A stretch of DNA of 64,000 nt from Coffea arabica (lineage: Eukaryota > Streptophyta > Magnoliopsida > Gentianales > Rubiaceae). The stretch covers positions 6,326,501 to 6,390,500 of the forward strand of contig NC_092317.1 of NCBI RefSeq assembly GCF_036785885.1, written 5' to 3'. A program made the position numbers and the translations under genes. The notes under the pieces were generated by a model. That model worked only from the letters and a program-made list of their open reading frames with translations, had not been told where the DNA came from and did not search any database. This document shows, one piece after another, positions 21,351-34,515 of the stretch. The first letter of the stretch is position 1. Every line of letters starts with the position of its first letter.

Positions 21351-21564
21351 GGTAAAAGTCGTGGTAAACAACTTAAGGGACTTCTTACCAAAATAATTAC
21401 ATATTAAATTTAGAATTTCAAGAGCAGTCTACCATTATTAAGTCTTCCTAGAGTCGTGATTTCCCTGTTTTTAATACTAACTTAAAATTTTCCATTTTAT
21501 TTTCAAGTGGCAAACAAAGTGATCGGAACAGGACTTCTGGAATGCTAGTGATATGGTACATGTT

Positions 21565-23245
21565 TGACAGGTGTCGAGCCTGTGCAATAATAAATACCTA
21601 CTCGAGAAAAATGAATTTTCTGTGTATAGTAGTGAGTAGGGTCGAATCCACAGGAACTGGGAAAAATTCGATTCTTTTCAAGTTCGGGACACGGGGGATT
21701 TTTATCAGAAATAAACTAAAAATAATTAAACAATTTAACTAAAAATAATTAATTAATTAATACAATTGTAAATAGCAATTAAATAAATGATAAATAAATT
21801 CTAGCCAAGGATACAACTACGCAAACACAGTCCATTCATCCGATCATTGATGCAAAGAAGGTTCACTTAATTTTATTAACAGGTTAGTTATAGTCGCCGA
21901 TAAACTCTAACGACCAGCTTTTCCTTAATTTATTGATAACCAAGGTACGACCGTTGATTACCCCTAACCAGGAAATACTCCTAGGTACGACCGTAGGAAT
22001 TAATTTCCTAATTGCATTAAAAACTAGAAAAGCCTAACCCAAATTAATAACACGCTACGAGGGTTATTTAAATCAGATTGCATGTCCCCCTAGTATGTGA
22101 AAATACTAGTTGTCACTAATATTAACCAACTAAACAATTACGGATTTAATTGATTAATTTGACAGGAGATTAATAAGTCAAATTGCACATCGGGCCCTTG
22201 ATATCCAATTAACAAAATAATCCCATGGAAATTAAAATAGAAAACATGCAAATATTAACAAATTAAGAAACACGTAAAATTAATTAGATCTCACAGATAT
22301 TTGGGACTGCGTCTTCGCGTTGATCCTTGACTAGAGGAAAAGATTAGCCACGCCTCATAAGAAAATTCCCACGCAATTTAATTGAATTCGAAGACATAAA
22401 TAACTCTTGCTAGTAACTGAAAATGAAAATTTGATTCTCCGTAATCTAATGAAATAGAACTAGTTTCATGAAAGAAACTAGTCTAAAGGAAGAGACGGAA
22501 GAAAAATACAAAACAAACCAACTGAAGAGATCTTCACACCACACAAAACATGAAAGAACAAAATCCTATTTTATGACTAAAACTACCTATCTTCCTCAAC
22601 GTAGAGAGAAACTAATCTAATGTCTTATATAGCACTCATCTAGTGCCTTTCCCTTATTTTATTTTAGCACTAGTTTCCTAAGAGAACTAGTGACGTAGGA
22701 AGCTAAGTGGAAAAGCTCAATTATCAAAGCCAACACCTTGACTAATGAGTATATCTCCCACAATAAGAACAAACTTTCTACGTGGTCCCCGCTTTGATTT
22801 CTTATTGCTAGTGGATTTCATCATATCAATTCAATTCTTCATCAGCAATTCCGTAGGAAGCTAAGTGGAAAAGCTCAATCATCAAAGCCAACACCTTGAC
22901 TAATGAGTATATCTCCCACAATAAGAACAAACTTTCTACGTGGTCCCCGCTTTGATTTCTTATTGCTAGTGGATTTCATCATATCAATTCAATTCTTCAT
23001 CAGCAATTCCGTTCATCAGCAATTCCGTTGGTTTGCACAATTTGGGCTGATGGTGGAAAGCTTTTAGAAGCTTTCACGTGTGGAGAAATCTTCTCAAGAA
23101 GGTCCCCTTTTAGCACTTTTCTGCTTCACTTTCTGAAATTATATCCAAATACCAAATATAAATATATATTGACAATTAAAACAATATTTGGCAAGGATAA
23201 AGAGGAAAATTAACGATAAAATTACTAACAATTAATACCCTATCA
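21565..23245 (-). repeat. 3' LTR of element B
   Basis: 1681 bp; plus-strand ends TGACAGG...CCTATCA. It carries an internal tandem duplication and two stem-loops built on ACTAGT, one at about 22458..22483 (ACTAGTTTC...GAAACTAGT). Confidence 0.95.
22695..23035. repeat. 158-bp tandem duplication inside the B LTR
   Basis: GTAGGAAGCTAAGTGGAAAA starts at 22695 and 22853, followed by a short third repeat of TTCATCAGCAATTCCGTT. The other LTR carries the same structure (about 46223 onward), so it existed before the element inserted here. Confidence 0.9.
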
Positions 23246-23282
23246 ATTCCCCCCACACTTAAATCATGCTTGTCCTCAAGTA
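23246..23282 (-). promoter_or_regulatory. Polypurine tract of element B
   Basis: On the minus strand, CTTGAGGACAAGC then AAGTGTGGGGGGAAT directly precedes the 3' LTR. This primes plus-strand DNA synthesis. A second AAGTGTGGGGGGAG-like copy occurs at about 24133..24147. Confidence 0.8.
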
Positions 23283-26271
23283 TGGGAACACTAAACTCAA
23301 CAATGGCTAACTCTCATTTCATTTACTGCCAAGCTACGCTTATCCCAAAATCAAGTTTTAGTGGCTAAGTGTCAAGACATATTTCTCCCGGTTAGCTCCT
23401 GAAATCATAGACTCGTCCAATTCATAGCTAACTCGTCTAAGAAATCAAAATATTAAACTAGCAAAAGTTAGCAATTGGGTCAACTGAAAATCAAAATCTC
23501 AACATTGAAGAACAAGGATCGGCAGGCCAACATGATCATAAGCTTACTTATTATTTTCTTCTCTCTTTTTTTTTTTTAAGATAATAATTAAATTTTTTTT
23601 TTCAATAAATGCTCAGTCCCAAGCTATTCAAGTCTCTTTGACGTGAACTCTGACATTTTTAGATGAAAGAGACCAGTTACTCAACTTTTCACAGCTTCAG
23701 GACTACCTACTCATAGATATCGCCACTTTTTGACGCGAAAGTCGACACTTGTGGTGAAGACTCCCGGTTACTGGGTGACGGCACTAGCGGAGTAGAGTCA
23801 TTTATTAATCACAATTAAAGCACCAGAAAACCAAATATTTAAAGATCATGGCCCACGTCATCTCCTAATATGGAGAACTAAGATCAACAATTGCCCAATC
23901 CACACAACAATTGCTAGTAAAATATTTATATTGCCTAAACAATTTAACCACAATTTGCACCAAGTCATTAAACTCATGATATTCACCAATGTAATATGCT
24001 TTTACTTGCCATCTAAACAAAATTCATAGGATAAATCACAACCAGCAATAGAAGAGTGAGTTGCCACATTTATTCATCAAGACAACAATAAGAAAAGCAA
24101 CAATTTAAAGAAACTCCAATCAAATCCAAATCTCCCCCCACACTTAAAGTATACATTGCCCTCAATGTAACAAATATATAGAAAAAGTAAGAAGAAGGGC
24201 AACGAAACTCCCCTGAAATCGTCAAGACATCAAATTCTCTGATCAGCCCTTGGGGTTGAAGGAGGTGGAGCGGAGGTCGAAGGGCCGGGGTGTTCTAGAC
24301 TTAGAAGAAGATTTGGGTTTCACCATTTCTCCAAATGTCACTCAAATCAACAATAGACAACAATTCTAACAAATAATGGAAACAGAAAATTTAAAGCAAT
24401 AACAAATGAAAACCAACCCAGTGAATAAAATGCACACTTCAATCACCCACAAGTTATAGAAATACTCCAACACTTATAGTAAATGCAATCAATAAGCACT
24501 TGTGGTTCCAAACTTAGCCAAATGCAAAAAACAATGCACCTCAAAATCACCCCAATCAACGTAATAATTGAAATGAAAAAGACAAAAGACTCTCACACAA
24601 GGCAACTACTTCAATAAGCAAATTTAAGTGTTAAAGGCACCTCCCAATTAAACAAATAATCTCAGCAATTTACCCACAATTAGACACAAGTTATAATAAA
24701 TTAGACACTATTGGACCCAAAATCATAACAAGTGTCTCCAATTGGACAGTCAATCACTTAAGATTAAGAAATTGGAGGCAAACTATCACAACCAATACCA
24801 CTGGTGGACTCACAGGGAAAAATTAAATCAAACGGCCAACCAAAGCACTGATAAATCCAACAACACCAAGCAAAGCAGAAATAAAATTAAAAAAAATTCA
24901 AAATGGTAACCAATTTGCCAAGAACCTAAATTGCAGTTGAAGCCCCAAACAACTCACTAAGTGAAAAATCCAGCACCTCCTGCGATTATTCAGCAAGAAA
25001 CCCAGGAAAAAGAAACAAACTTCAGCATTTTAAGATCTAGAAAATTGCTAATCGGGGAGGGGGGATTCAATACCTCCACCTGTCGAAAATTGACAAGTGG
25101 CGTGAGATGATCTGGAATTGAAGTCGCGCGTGAGGGAAGCGACGGTGCACCAGCGAGGTGGAGAGGAGCGACTGGAGTTGGTGGTAAGCTGAGGTCGAGC
25201 TTGCGATAGTGAGCTGGGCAGGAGGTATTGGCGCGGCCAAGGAAAGTTCGCGTGCGGTGGTGGTGTTTGCCGCTGAACTCTGCGACCTTAGATGAGTTGC
25301 GGACAGCTGTTGTGGCTGTTGGTGGAGACTGAAGGAAAAGCTGCACGCTGGGTAGCGCACGGAGAAAGAGCTGACGCAGTGGAGAGGGAGATCGAGATGG
25401 AGAGAGAGAGCTGAGCTGGAGAGTGGAGCTAGTTGCGTTGCAAGTAGTGACGGCGGCAGTTGGTGGTGTTTGGCGAGAGAGAGTGAGAGAGCAAATGGAG
25501 GTGGTGGCGGCTGGCATTGCTTGGGCTGCAGGAGGTCGACGCGAGCTGGTGGAGATGAGGCACTGGCGGCTGCATGCAGAGATGGACGCTGGGTTGTGGT
25601 GGGCTTCAGGCGGAAGTCGGCGGCAGCTATGGACAGGGAGGAGGAGCTGCGCACAGCTCTAGGTTGCGCGCGGCTGGCGGAGCTTACAATGAAGAAGAAG
25701 AAGCGAGCAGCGGGGAAGAAGAAGAAAGAAAGAAAGGAAAGAAAGAAAAGAAAAAGAAGGAAAGAAAAAGAAGAAAGGAGAAAAAAAAATATATAGTTTT
25801 TGGTCTTACATTTTTTTTTTGTTTTAAAAAAATTCAGAAATTGAATTGCTGAAAAACTAACCGAATGTTAAGAAAGGAAGTAATTGTTTTTCGATTTTTT
25901 TGATTTTTTTTGATTTTTTTTTTATTGCAAAAATTTGAATTTTTTTTTTGTTTTAGTTCGTCAAACATGGCGTGGGCACGCCAAGATTAGAAAACATTCT
26001 CTGACTTGAGAATCAGTTTTTGAACATTAACGCGTGCCCTCTCCGCGCGGGCACGCCAAGATTCCACTTCGTAATGTTGAGATTTTACCAACATGGCGTG
26101 GGCATGCCATGTTTTAGAAACATCCTCTGACCTTGAAATTGGAACTTGTGAGATTAATGCGTGCCCTCTTCGCACGGGCACGCCATGATCACCTGTCAAA
26201 ATAAAAAATTGGGTTGCCTCCCAAAAGCGCCTTTCTTTAACGTCTTTGGCTAGACGGAGTCTAGAATTTGC
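23283..26271 (-). other. Post-pol spacer of element B
   Basis: A 3-kb non-coding or unrecognised region between integrase and 3' LTR. From pol outward it holds a conserved post-pol motif (26215..26240), a GC-rich array of GGCGTGGGCACGCC-type palindromes (about 25965..26190), poly-T and GAA-rich runs (25683..25960), and a GC-rich block with overlapping open frames (25654..25067 and 25517..24990, 195 and 175 codons). These frames are Ser/Pro/Ala/Leu-rich, overlap in different registers and look compositional rather than real. There is no counterpart of the second ORF of element A. The second polypurine-like tract lies near 24140. Confidence 0.6.
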
Positions 26272-27328
26272 TTAAACTAAGCAAATCGGGTCTTCCAGTT
26301 GTATCATCTCCACCCGTTCAATTGGAAATCCTTCATAATACGGCTTGAGACGGTGACCATTCACCACAAATTTCTTCTCCGTTTTCAAACTTTGGATCTC
26401 TACTGCACCATAATGAAAGACATTAGTCACAACAAAATGGCCAATCCAACGAGAACGTAATTTACCTGGAAATAGTTTCAATTTGGAGTGGTATAGTAAA
26501 ACTTTTTGCCCGCAGACGAATGTCTTCCTAGAGATCTGTTGGTCATGAAAGATCCGATTCTTCTCCTTATAGATCACTGCATTCTCGTATGCTTCATTTC
26601 AGATTTCTTCCAACTCTTGTAATTGTAACTTTCTTTGAATTCCGCCTTCCTCGATATCCATATTACATTGTTTGACAGCCCAAAATGCTCTATGCTCAAA
26701 CTCTACCGGGAGATGACATGGCTTTCCAAATACCAATCGGTAAGGGGACATGCCAATAGGTGTCTTGTATGCCGTCCTATATGCCCATAGTGCATCCTCT
26801 AGTCTCACACTCCAATCCTTCCTATCGGGTCGGACCATCTTTTCTAGAATTGATTTGATCTCTCGGTTCGATGCTTCCGCCTGACCATTTGTCTGCGGAT
26901 GGTAGGATGTAGAGACTTTGTGCAAGACACCATATCTTCTAAAAATTGCAGCGATCGTTTTGTTGCAGAAATGAGTACCCCGATCACTTACAATTGCTCG
27001 CGGCATTCCAAAGCGAACAAAAATATTAGACTTAACGAATTCTGCAACCACTTTGGAATCATTAGTGCGGGTGACCTTTGCTTTTACCCACTTCGAAACA
27101 TAATCTACAGCAAGCAATATATACAAAAAATCAAAGGACGAAGGAAAAGGACCCATAAAATCAATGCCCCAAACGTCAAAAATTTCAACAAAAATCATTG
27201 GGGTTTGAGTCATTTGATCCCTACGAGAGATATTACCCACTCTTTGACACTTATCACATGACTTACAAAATGAGTAGGCATCCTTGAATAGAGTTGGCCA
27301 ATAGAATCCACTCTCTAGCACCTTACGA
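26272..27328 (-). pseudogene. Element B integrase, 3' part of broken pol
   Basis: The reading frame enters at the element A insertion site. It contains the remaining zinc-binding CDKCQ part, [23 protein letters not shown] and [17 protein letters not shown], which carry the D, D, E catalytic residues of a Ty3/gypsy integrase, then the [11 protein letters not shown] and [13 protein letters not shown]-terminal domain. An in-frame TGA (about 26596..26598, after QELEEI) interrupts it; CGA to TGA, a methyl-CpG-type change, is the simplest origin. The upstream part of the same frame resumes at 40646. No chromodomain is seen. Confidence 0.92.
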
Positions 27329-27333
27329 GTCGT

Positions 27334-29020
27334 TGATAAGTGAATATTTAACGTACATTTTGTATGAAATTGGCATGAATTTTTGGTATGTTTTGAGAAG
27401 ATTAAAGCCATATTTAAACTCTTTTGGTGATAATTGCTTAAATATTGTTTAAGAGTTAAGAAATTGATAAATGAGTGGATTAATGCGTAATTTTGTGAAA
27501 TTGTGAAGGTAATTGATGTATGAAATTCATGCACAAGTTGAAAGAAATGTCAGGGTCATCCAGAGGACAAAGTACACAAGAAAGTGGGAGCAAAAATGTA
27601 GAAAAAGGGAAGAAGTGAAAAACTGGAAAAATGCTCAACACGGATCCGAGCTCGGATCCGTGTGTACAAGAGGGATCCGACCCCTCGTCTGTACTTCTGG
27701 CGGAGTGTATCCGAGGTCAGGACGATCCGACCTCGGATCCATCATGGGAAGGCCTCGGATCCTATAATCCGAGCTCGGATCCATTATCACTCCTCGGATC
27801 CGAGGCTCGGATCTGTCTCTCTCCTCAGCAAGTGGCACAGCCGTTTTTCTTTACCTTTCTCACAACTTTTACAGCTATTTTGAGGGACAGAAATCGGTGG
27901 CACATGCTTCTGCAATAAAAGAGAAGACCAAATGAGTGTGGACAAAAGGAACATCATATCTTTGACTTCTTTTTACAAAATCTAAGTGGAGGAAATTATG
28001 AAGTGAGAGGAATGGAATTTCTACCACCTTTTATGCAGAAACACAAGGGAATAGCAAGGAACCATACGTAGCTAGTTTTCCTTCTTGCAACAAGTTTTCT
28101 CTCTAGATAGGAGTACTTGGAGAAGCATTTTTTTGGAGAGTTTTCACTTGTAATCATATTGTGCAAGAACATAGCAGGAATTGGAGAGCTTTACCTTCAA
28201 TTGGCTAAGCTTTCTTTTATCTTTCTTATACTTGTACTTTATGATGTTTTGCATTAATAAACTTGTGAATTTGATTGTTAAATCATTCATGAGTAGCTAA
28301 ACTCCTTCATCTAGGGAGTAGATGAAACTTATGGCTAAATAATACTAATTGAATGTGATTTACACTTGTTATATCTTGAGTTAACTTGTCTACTTGTGTA
28401 GCTGTGATTTCTTGTTATTGTTTGATCACCAATAACTTGTTTACAGTTGTTATTGTTCAATGAGAATTGGTAATAACAATGGAAACACATGAGTAGAGCT
28501 TGAGTTGTATGTTCATGAAAATAGAAATACACTTAAGTGGATTACTTAGTATTTCATGAATTAAAACAGAGTTGTAGTAGTATTTCACCATGGAAATAGG
28601 GAAATCTATATTGCTCTAAGCCATTTCATCATGGAAATGAGACTTGGTAATCTTGGAAATAAATCTCTGGTTAAGCAAGAATAATAGCAAGAAGTAAATC
28701 CATTTATTTGTGTAGTTTATGCCATAAGTGGAATCTACATCCCTAGAATCTTCATTAAGTGAAATTTCTCTATTTGCATTCAACATTTGTTAAACTAGAT
28801 TTGTATATCAGATTTGTAGATTACAGCATTAGATGTTCTCTGCTCAAAATTAATGGTAAGTCTAAATAATAGAGAGAACAGGGGCTTAGTAATTGTTTAA
28901 ATTGCTCCTCGTGGGATCGACCCGATACACATCTTGTACTAAAATTGCGACCTGTATACTTGCAGTCCAACGGGTGTAAAATCGGAATTAAACTTGCATT
29001 GATACAAAAAGAACCCGTCA
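27334..29020 (+). repeat. 5' LTR of element A
   Basis: TGATAAG...CCCGTCA. It contains a palindromic array at 27638..27815, including a 26-bp perfect palindrome (27638..27663) centred on GGATCCGAGCTCGGATCC. Visible differences from the 3' LTR lie near 27449, 28192, 28195 and 28783. Confidence 0.96.
27638..27815. repeat. GGATCCGAGCTCGGATCC palindrome array in the A LTR
   Basis: At least five GGATCC-cored inverted motifs occur in about 180 bp: the 26-bp palindrome at 27638..27663, then GATCCGACCTCGGATCC, TCCGAGCTCGGATCC and CTCGGATCCGAG. The same array recurs in the 3' LTR (39258..39435), and a related one lies in the spacer at 35079..35285. Function unknown. Confidence 0.9.
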
Positions 29021-29026
29021 AATTTT

Positions 29027-29044
29027 TGGCGCCGTTGCCGGGGA
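29027..29044 (+). promoter_or_regulatory. Primer binding site of element A
   Basis: TGGCGCCGTTGCCGGGGA, six bases after the 5' LTR. It is complementary to the 3' end of plant tRNA-Asp as known for Athila elements, and it starts minus-strand DNA synthesis. Confidence 0.85.
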
Positions 29045-29154
29045 GCGGCAATATTAGGGCCTAGTCATCTCTATTAATTTAGACATTTTCATTGTTTTTA
29101 TCCAAGTTGTTGAATTAAAACTACAAAAATTTCTCTTATTTTTATTTGTAGTGC

Positions 29155-32100
29155 ATGCACCGATCAAATAGAGAAGTTGGACATTTTGATCCTGAAATTG
29201 AAAGAACATTGCGGAGACAAAGGAGGAATACACTGCATCAAGAGGAACAAGAGGTTTGGCAGCCAATAGAAGATATCTTGATAGAATTACCATTTGAAGA
29301 AGAAATGGCTGAAAATGACCTAAATAAGCGAGTTCTGCGAGATTTTACTATACCGGGAACACAAGGTTCACAAACGAGCATAGCAAGGCCTGCGGTAAAT
29401 GCTAACAACTTTGAGATTAAACCATCACTTATCCAAATGGTTCAACAATCTCAATTTGGAGGTAATGCAGTAGAAGATCCTAATACACACTTAGCTACAT
29501 TCTTAGAAATTTGTGATACAATTAAAATGAATGGAGTTAGTGATGATGCTATAAGGCTAAGATTGTTCCCATTTTCATTGAGAGATAAGGCCAAACTTTG
29601 GTTACACTCTCATGCTCCCAATACTTTCACTGGATGGGATGAATTATCAAGAGCATTCTTAAATAAGTATTTTCCACCAGGTAAGACTGCTAAGCTTAGA
29701 ATGGATATCACTAGTTTTAGCCAATTAGAAGGTGAATCATTATATGAGGCATGGGAAAGGTTTAGAGATCTGCTTCGGAAATGTCCACATCATGGACTGC
29801 CGGAGTGGTTAATCATACAAACCTTCTATAATGGTTTAGTTTTTTCTACTAAAACTATGATCGATGCAGCTGCAGGTGGAGCTTTAATGGGTAAAACACC
29901 CCAAGAAGCTCATAATTTGATAGAAGAAATGGCAGCAAATAACTACCAATGGGCCAATGAGAGAGGTAATGCAAGACGTCACGCAGGTATGATAGAAATG
30001 GACACTCTTAATATGCTGAGTGCTCAAATGAATAATGTGATGAAATTGCTAAGTAGACAAGGTCCAAGCTCATCTAATGCACATGTAGCATGCTGTTCTG
30101 TATGTGGAGGTGAACATGATACTAATGAGTGTGTTGATTCTGAACAGGTACAATTCGTCAATAATTACAATCGTAATGCTCAAAATAACCCCTACTCAAA
30201 TACTTACAATCCGGGGTGGAGAAATCATCCAAACTTTGGATGGAAGGATCAAGGAAATCAACCAAGGCCAACCAATCCACCGGGATTTCAATCAAGGCAA
30301 CAACAAGCTGAAACTAAATCTGGTTGGGAGATGGCAGTGGAAAAGCTTGCAAAAGTTACCTCGGACAGATTTGAGCGAGTAGAAGGAAGGTTGGACCAAC
30401 TCACTACAATGTACAGGAATGTAGAGGTCCAAATTGGTCAAATTGCTAGTTCTTTGAATAATCGAAATCAAGGAGAATTACCTAGCAAAACAGAGGTCAA
30501 TCCTAAGGAGCATGTGAAAGCCATTACTCTTTGTAGTGGTAAACAATTAGAAGATCCTCCAGTGAAGGAAGTTGAGAAGGATGAGAATGAAAAACAAGAA
30601 GAAAAGCAGAGGAACCAAGAGGCGATTGTGGAGGAAAATAGTCGGGAGAATCCAAGAGAAAAGCAACCATCATCTTCCACTACCATTCCAATACCCCCTG
30701 CGGTTCCATTTCCACAAAGATTAAAGCAAAATAAGTTTGATAAAGATTTTGAAAAATTTGTTAAACTTTTCAAACAATTGCACATTAACATTCCTTTTGC
30801 CGATGCTATTTTGCAGATTCCGTCTTATGCGAAATTTCTCAAGGAAATCATGACTAGAAAAAGAAAGTTGGAAGACTGCGAAACAATAGCATTAACGGAG
30901 GAATGTAGTGCAATTATTCAAAATAAGCTACCACCGAAGTTGAAGGATCCAGGGAGTTTTTCTATACCTTGCACCATAGGTAACGTTGATTTTTCTAAAG
31001 CATTGTGTGATCTTGGTGCTAGTGTATCATTAATACCTTTAACGGTGGCTAGACAATTGGGTTTGCATGAGCTTAAACGCACAAATGTTACTTTGCAACT
31101 AGCGGATCGGTCTATTAGATATCCATTGGGAGTGTTGGAGAATGTATTGATAAAAGTTCAAAAATTTATCATTCCAGTGGATTTTGTGGTATTAGATATG
31201 GAAGAAAATATATCTATGCCAATTATTCTAGGTAGACCATTTCTAGCTACTGCAGGTACTATTATTGATGTAAAAAATGGCAAGCTTAAGTTTCAAGTAG
31301 GTGAAGAAGAAGTAGAATTTAATTTGAATGAAATGGAAAAATACCCTTCTTTTACCGATCATGCTTATTCTATTGGCACAATTGATAAACTAACCCAAGA
31401 GATGAGTCAAGTCAACCTTGACTTAGATCCTCTTGAGCATTGTTTAATGAGTTTAGGTAAGCAAGAAGATGTTTGTGAAGAAATTGAAGAATTGGCCAAG
31501 TACTTGGATTTTCAAGCACCTTATAAAAGGGGTAATTTGTATGAAAGTCTTGGCCAAGGAAAAGGGTTTTCACAACCTTCAGAAATTGAACCTCCAAGGT
31601 TAGAGCTCAAGCCACTTCCGACTCATCTAAGGTATGAATTTCTTGGAGAAAATAAAACTTTACCTGTAATTGTTAGTGCTGACCTTGATGATGAACAGTG
31701 TGCAAAGTTGCTAAGAGTTCTAAGAAGGTGTAAGAAGGCAATTGGATGGACAATTTCAGACATTAAAGGTATAAGTCCTTCTATATGCATGCATCGAATT
31801 TTATTGGAGGACAATTGCAAACCAGTGGTGGAAACACAAAGAAGACTCAATCCAAACATGAAAGAGGTGGTAAGAAATGAAATTCTTAAATGGCTTGACG
31901 CAGGTATAGTTTTTCCTATCTCCGATAGTGTTTGGATTAGTCCAATTCATGTGGTACCAAAGAAGGGTGGAATGACTACAATCGTGGGTAAAAATGATGA
32001 ATTAATTCCATCTAGACTTGTGGTAGGGTGGAGAGTGTGTATTGATTATCGTAAGTTAAATACGGTAACAAGAAAAGATCATTTTCCCCTACCATTTCTT

Positions 32101-34497
32101 GATCAATTATTGGAGCGAATAGCTGGATATGAATTTTACTGTTTTCTTGATGGTTTTTCAGGATATAATCAAATAGCTATAGCTCCAGAGGATCAAGAAA
32201 AGACCACATTTACATGTCCTTATGGCACTTTTGCCTTTAGAAGAATGCCATTTGGTTTATGCAATGCTCCTGCAACTTTTCAACGATGCATGATGGCTAT
32301 TTTTTCTGATTATATTGAGAAAATTATGGAGATATTTATGGATGATTTTTCTGTGTATGGTTCATCTTTTGATCAGTGTCTTCATAATTTGGAATTAATT
32401 TTGCAGAGATGCGAGGAAACAAATCTTGTACTGAATTGGGAGAAATGTCATTTTATGGTAAAAGAAGGAATTGTCTTAGGACACAAGATTTCCTCCAAGG
32501 GAATTGAGGTGGATCAAGCCAAAATAGAAGTCATCGAAAAATTGCCACCCCCAAGCAATGTCAAGGGGATAAGGAGTTTTTTAGGACATGCTGGCTTTTA
32601 TAGACGTTTTATTAAAGATTTTTCTAAAATAGTAAAGCCATTATGTGATTTATTATGTAAAGATTCTCCTTTTCAATTTGATGACAATTGTTTGGTTGCA
32701 TTTGAAAGGTTGAAGAAGGAATTGATTTCGGCCCCAATTATAACTTCACCCGATTGGTCAATACCATTTGAATTGATGTGTGATGCAAGTGATTATGCAG
32801 TTGGAGTAGTTTTGGGACAAAAGAAAGAAGGACGATTGCACGTCATTTACTATGCTAGCAAGTTGCTAAATGAGGCTCAACTCAATTATGCAACGACAGA
32901 AAAAGAGCTATTGGCAGTGATATTTGCTTTGGACAAATTTAGATCCTATTTAGTAGGATCTAAAGTCATTATATATACGGACCATTCAGCTCTTAAATAT
33001 TTGCTGCATAAGAAGGATGCAAAACCTAGACTAATTCGGTGGATTCTTTTATTGCAGGAATTTGATGTGGAGATAAAAGACAAAAAGGGATCGGAGAATC
33101 TAGTTGCAGATCATTTATCACGTTTGGAATATATCCCAATCAAAGATCAGGTTCCAATTCAAGAGAATTTTCCGGATGAGTTTGTCCTAGCACTTAGAAA
33201 TTCTCCATGGTATGCAGATTTTGCTAACTACTTGGTCAGTGGAGAGATTCAAAAGAGATTTAATTATCATCAAAAGAAGAAATTCTTACATGACGTAAAA
33301 AGTTACTTTTGGGAGGAACCATTGCTATACAGACATTGTGCCGATGGTATGATACGTAGATGTATTCCTGAAGATGAGGTACATAATGTTTTATATCATT
33401 GTCATAACCTTGAAACAGGTGGTCATTTCAGTACTTCAAAGACTGTGGCAAAGGTATGGCAATCAGGATTTTATTGGCCAACTATGTACCAAGATGCTAG
33501 GGAATATGTTAAAAATTGTGATGCATGCCAAAGAACTGGAAATATATCTCGAAAGAATGAAATGCCCCTGACTACGTTCTTAGAAGTTGAGTTATTTGAT
33601 GTATGGGGTATTGATTTTATGGGACCATTTCCTAGTTCTTTTAATAATAAGTACATCTTAGTAGCAGTGGATTATGTTTCTAAATGGGTTGAAGCAATCG
33701 CTTCACCTACTAATGACTCTAAAATTGTACTTAGATTCCTTAAAAAGAATATTTTCAGTAGATTTGGTATACCCAAGGCCATAGTAAGTGATGAAGGGAA
33801 ACATTTTTGTAACAGACAATTGGATTCCTTATTGTTTAAATATGGTTGTAGGCACAAGACATCACTTCCATATCATCCTCAAGCCAATGGACAAGAAGAG
33901 CTAGCTAATAGAGAGATAAAGCTCATTTTGGAGAAAACTGTGAATAAATCACGCAAGGATTGGGCTACAAAGCTAGATGATACACTATGGGCTTACCGAA
34001 CGGCATTTAAGACACCCCTAGGAATGTCACCGTATCGTTTAGTCTATGGGAAAGCTTGTCACCTACCTGTGGAGATTGAGCACAAAGCTTATTGGGCAAT
34101 TAAATCTATTAACATGGATTGTAATTTTGCAGGAGAAAAGCGATTACTTGAGCTAAGTGAATTGGAGGAACACCGACTACATGCATATGAAAATGCCAAA
34201 ATTTATAAAGAAAAGATCAAATATTGGCATGACAAGCATATTATTCCTAAAAAATTTCTGGTAGGGCAAAAGGTACTCTTGTTCAATTCACGCCTGAGGT
34301 TATTTCCAGGAAAATTGAAGTCAAGGTGGTCGGGACCATTTGAAGTAACTCAAGTATTTCCTTATGGAGCAGTGGAAATAAAAGGAGAAAATGGTTCTCC
34401 ATTTAAAGTAAATGGGCAAAGATTGAAGCCCTATTTGGCCGGAGAAAAGGTTCCTAAAGGAGTAAATTACTCCTTAGGAAATGCAATGGAGAATTAA
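29155..34497 (+). CDS. Element A gag-pol polyprotein
   Basis: One uninterrupted 1780-codon frame. The Gag capsid-like region lies about residues 130-240 ([26 protein letters not shown]), followed by a Cys/His knuckle near 312-323 ([13 protein letters not shown]). The aspartic protease has [10 protein letters not shown] near 618. Reverse transcriptase carries [23 protein letters not shown] and FMDDFSVYG (about 1060). RNase H begins near 1207 (CDASDYAVG). Integrase has an HHCC zinc finger near 1415-1455, then GIDFMGPF (1485), SDEGKHFCN (1545) and [11 protein letters not shown] (1578) carrying D, D and E. The C-terminal domain ends with [12 protein letters not shown]. Gag and Pol share one frame, so protease processing is expected. 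No stop or shift was found. SDEGKHF instead of the commoner SDRGTHF is a small oddity. Confidence 0.96.
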   Translation: MHRSNREVGHFDPEIERTLRRQRRNTLHQEEQEVWQPIEDILIELPFEEEMAENDLNKRVLRDFTIPGTQGSQTSIARPAVNANNFEIKPSLIQMVQQSQFGGNAVEDPNTHLATFLEICDTIKMNGVSDDAIRLRLFPFSLRDKAKLWLHSHAPNTFTGWDELSRAFLNKYFPPGKTAKLRMDITSFSQLEGESLYEAWERFRDLLRKCPHHGLPEWLIIQTFYNGLVFSTKTMIDAAAGGALMGKTPQEAHNLIEEMAANNYQWANERGNARRHAGMIEMDTLNMLSAQMNNVMKLLSRQGPSSSNAHVACCSVCGGEHDTNECVDSEQVQFVNNYNRNAQNNPYSNTYNPGWRNHPNFGWKDQGNQPRPTNPPGFQSRQQQAETKSGWEMAVEKLAKVTSDRFERVEGRLDQLTTMYRNVEVQIGQIASSLNNRNQGELPSKTEVNPKEHVKAITLCSGKQLEDPPVKEVEKDENEKQEEKQRNQEAIVEENSRENPREKQPSSSTTIPIPPAVPFPQRLKQNKFDKDFEKFVKLFKQLHINIPFADAILQIPSYAKFLKEIMTRKRKLEDCETIALTEECSAIIQNKLPPKLKDPGSFSIPCTIGNVDFSKALCDLGASVSLIPLTVARQLGLHELKRTNVTLQLADRSIRYPLGVLENVLIKVQKFIIPVDFVVLDMEENISMPIILGRPFLATAGTIIDVKNGKLKFQVGEEEVEFNLNEMEKYPSFTDHAYSIGTIDKLTQEMSQVNLDLDPLEHCLMSLGKQEDVCEEIEELAKYLDFQAPYKRGNLYESLGQGKGFSQPSEIEPPRLELKPLPTHLRYEFLGENKTLPVIVSADLDDEQCAKLLRVLRRCKKAIGWTISDIKGISPSICMHRILLEDNCKPVVETQRRLNPNMKEVVRNEILKWLDAGIVFPISDSVWISPIHVVPKKGGMTTIVGKNDELIPSRLVVGWRVCIDYRKLNTVTRKDHFPLPFLDQLLERIAGYEFYCFLDGFSGYNQIAIAPEDQEKTTFTCPYGTFAFRRMPFGLCNAPATFQRCMMAIFSDYIEKIMEIFMDDFSVYGSSFDQCLHNLELILQRCEETNLVLNWEKCHFMVKEGIVLGHKISSKGIEVDQAKIEVIEKLPPPSNVKGIRSFLGHAGFYRRFIKDFSKIVKPLCDLLCKDSPFQFDDNCLVAFERLKKELISAPIITSPDWSIPFELMCDASDYAVGVVLGQKKEGRLHVIYYASKLLNEAQLNYATTEKELLAVIFALDKFRSYLVGSKVIIYTDHSALKYLLHKKDAKPRLIRWILLLQEFDVEIKDKKGSENLVADHLSRLEYIPIKDQVPIQENFPDEFVLALRNSPWYADFANYLVSGEIQKRFNYHQKKKFLHDVKSYFWEEPLLYRHCADGMIRRCIPEDEVHNVLYHCHNLETGGHFSTSKTVAKVWQSGFYWPTMYQDAREYVKNCDACQRTGNISRKNEMPLTTFLEVELFDVWGIDFMGPFPSSFNNKYILVAVDYVSKWVEAIASPTNDSKIVLRFLKKNIFSRFGIPKAIVSDEGKHFCNRQLDSLLFKYGCRHKTSLPYHPQANGQEELANREIKLILEKTVNKSRKDWATKLDDTLWAYRTAFKTPLGMSPYRLVYGKACHLPVEIEHKAYWAIKSINMDCNFAGEKRLLELSELEEHRLHAYENAKIYKEKIKYWHDKHIIPKKFLVGQKVLLFNSRLRLFPGKLKSRWSGPFEVTQVFPYGAVEIKGENGSPFKVNGQRLKPYLAGEKVPKGVNYSLGNAMEN

Positions 34498-34515
34498 AGA
34501 AGTTATAGGAAAGTC

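Noticed and set aside
24990-25654. 175- and 195-codon frames as a novel gene of element B
   Set aside because: They overlap in different registers in a GC-rich, Ser/Pro/Ala/Leu-biased block with no recognised motif. A compositional explanation is simpler.
27638-27815. BamHI/SacI-like sites as a cloning-vector artefact
   Set aside because: The motifs recur in both LTRs and, in diverged form, in the spacer of the same element, embedded in natural sequence. No vector sequence is present.
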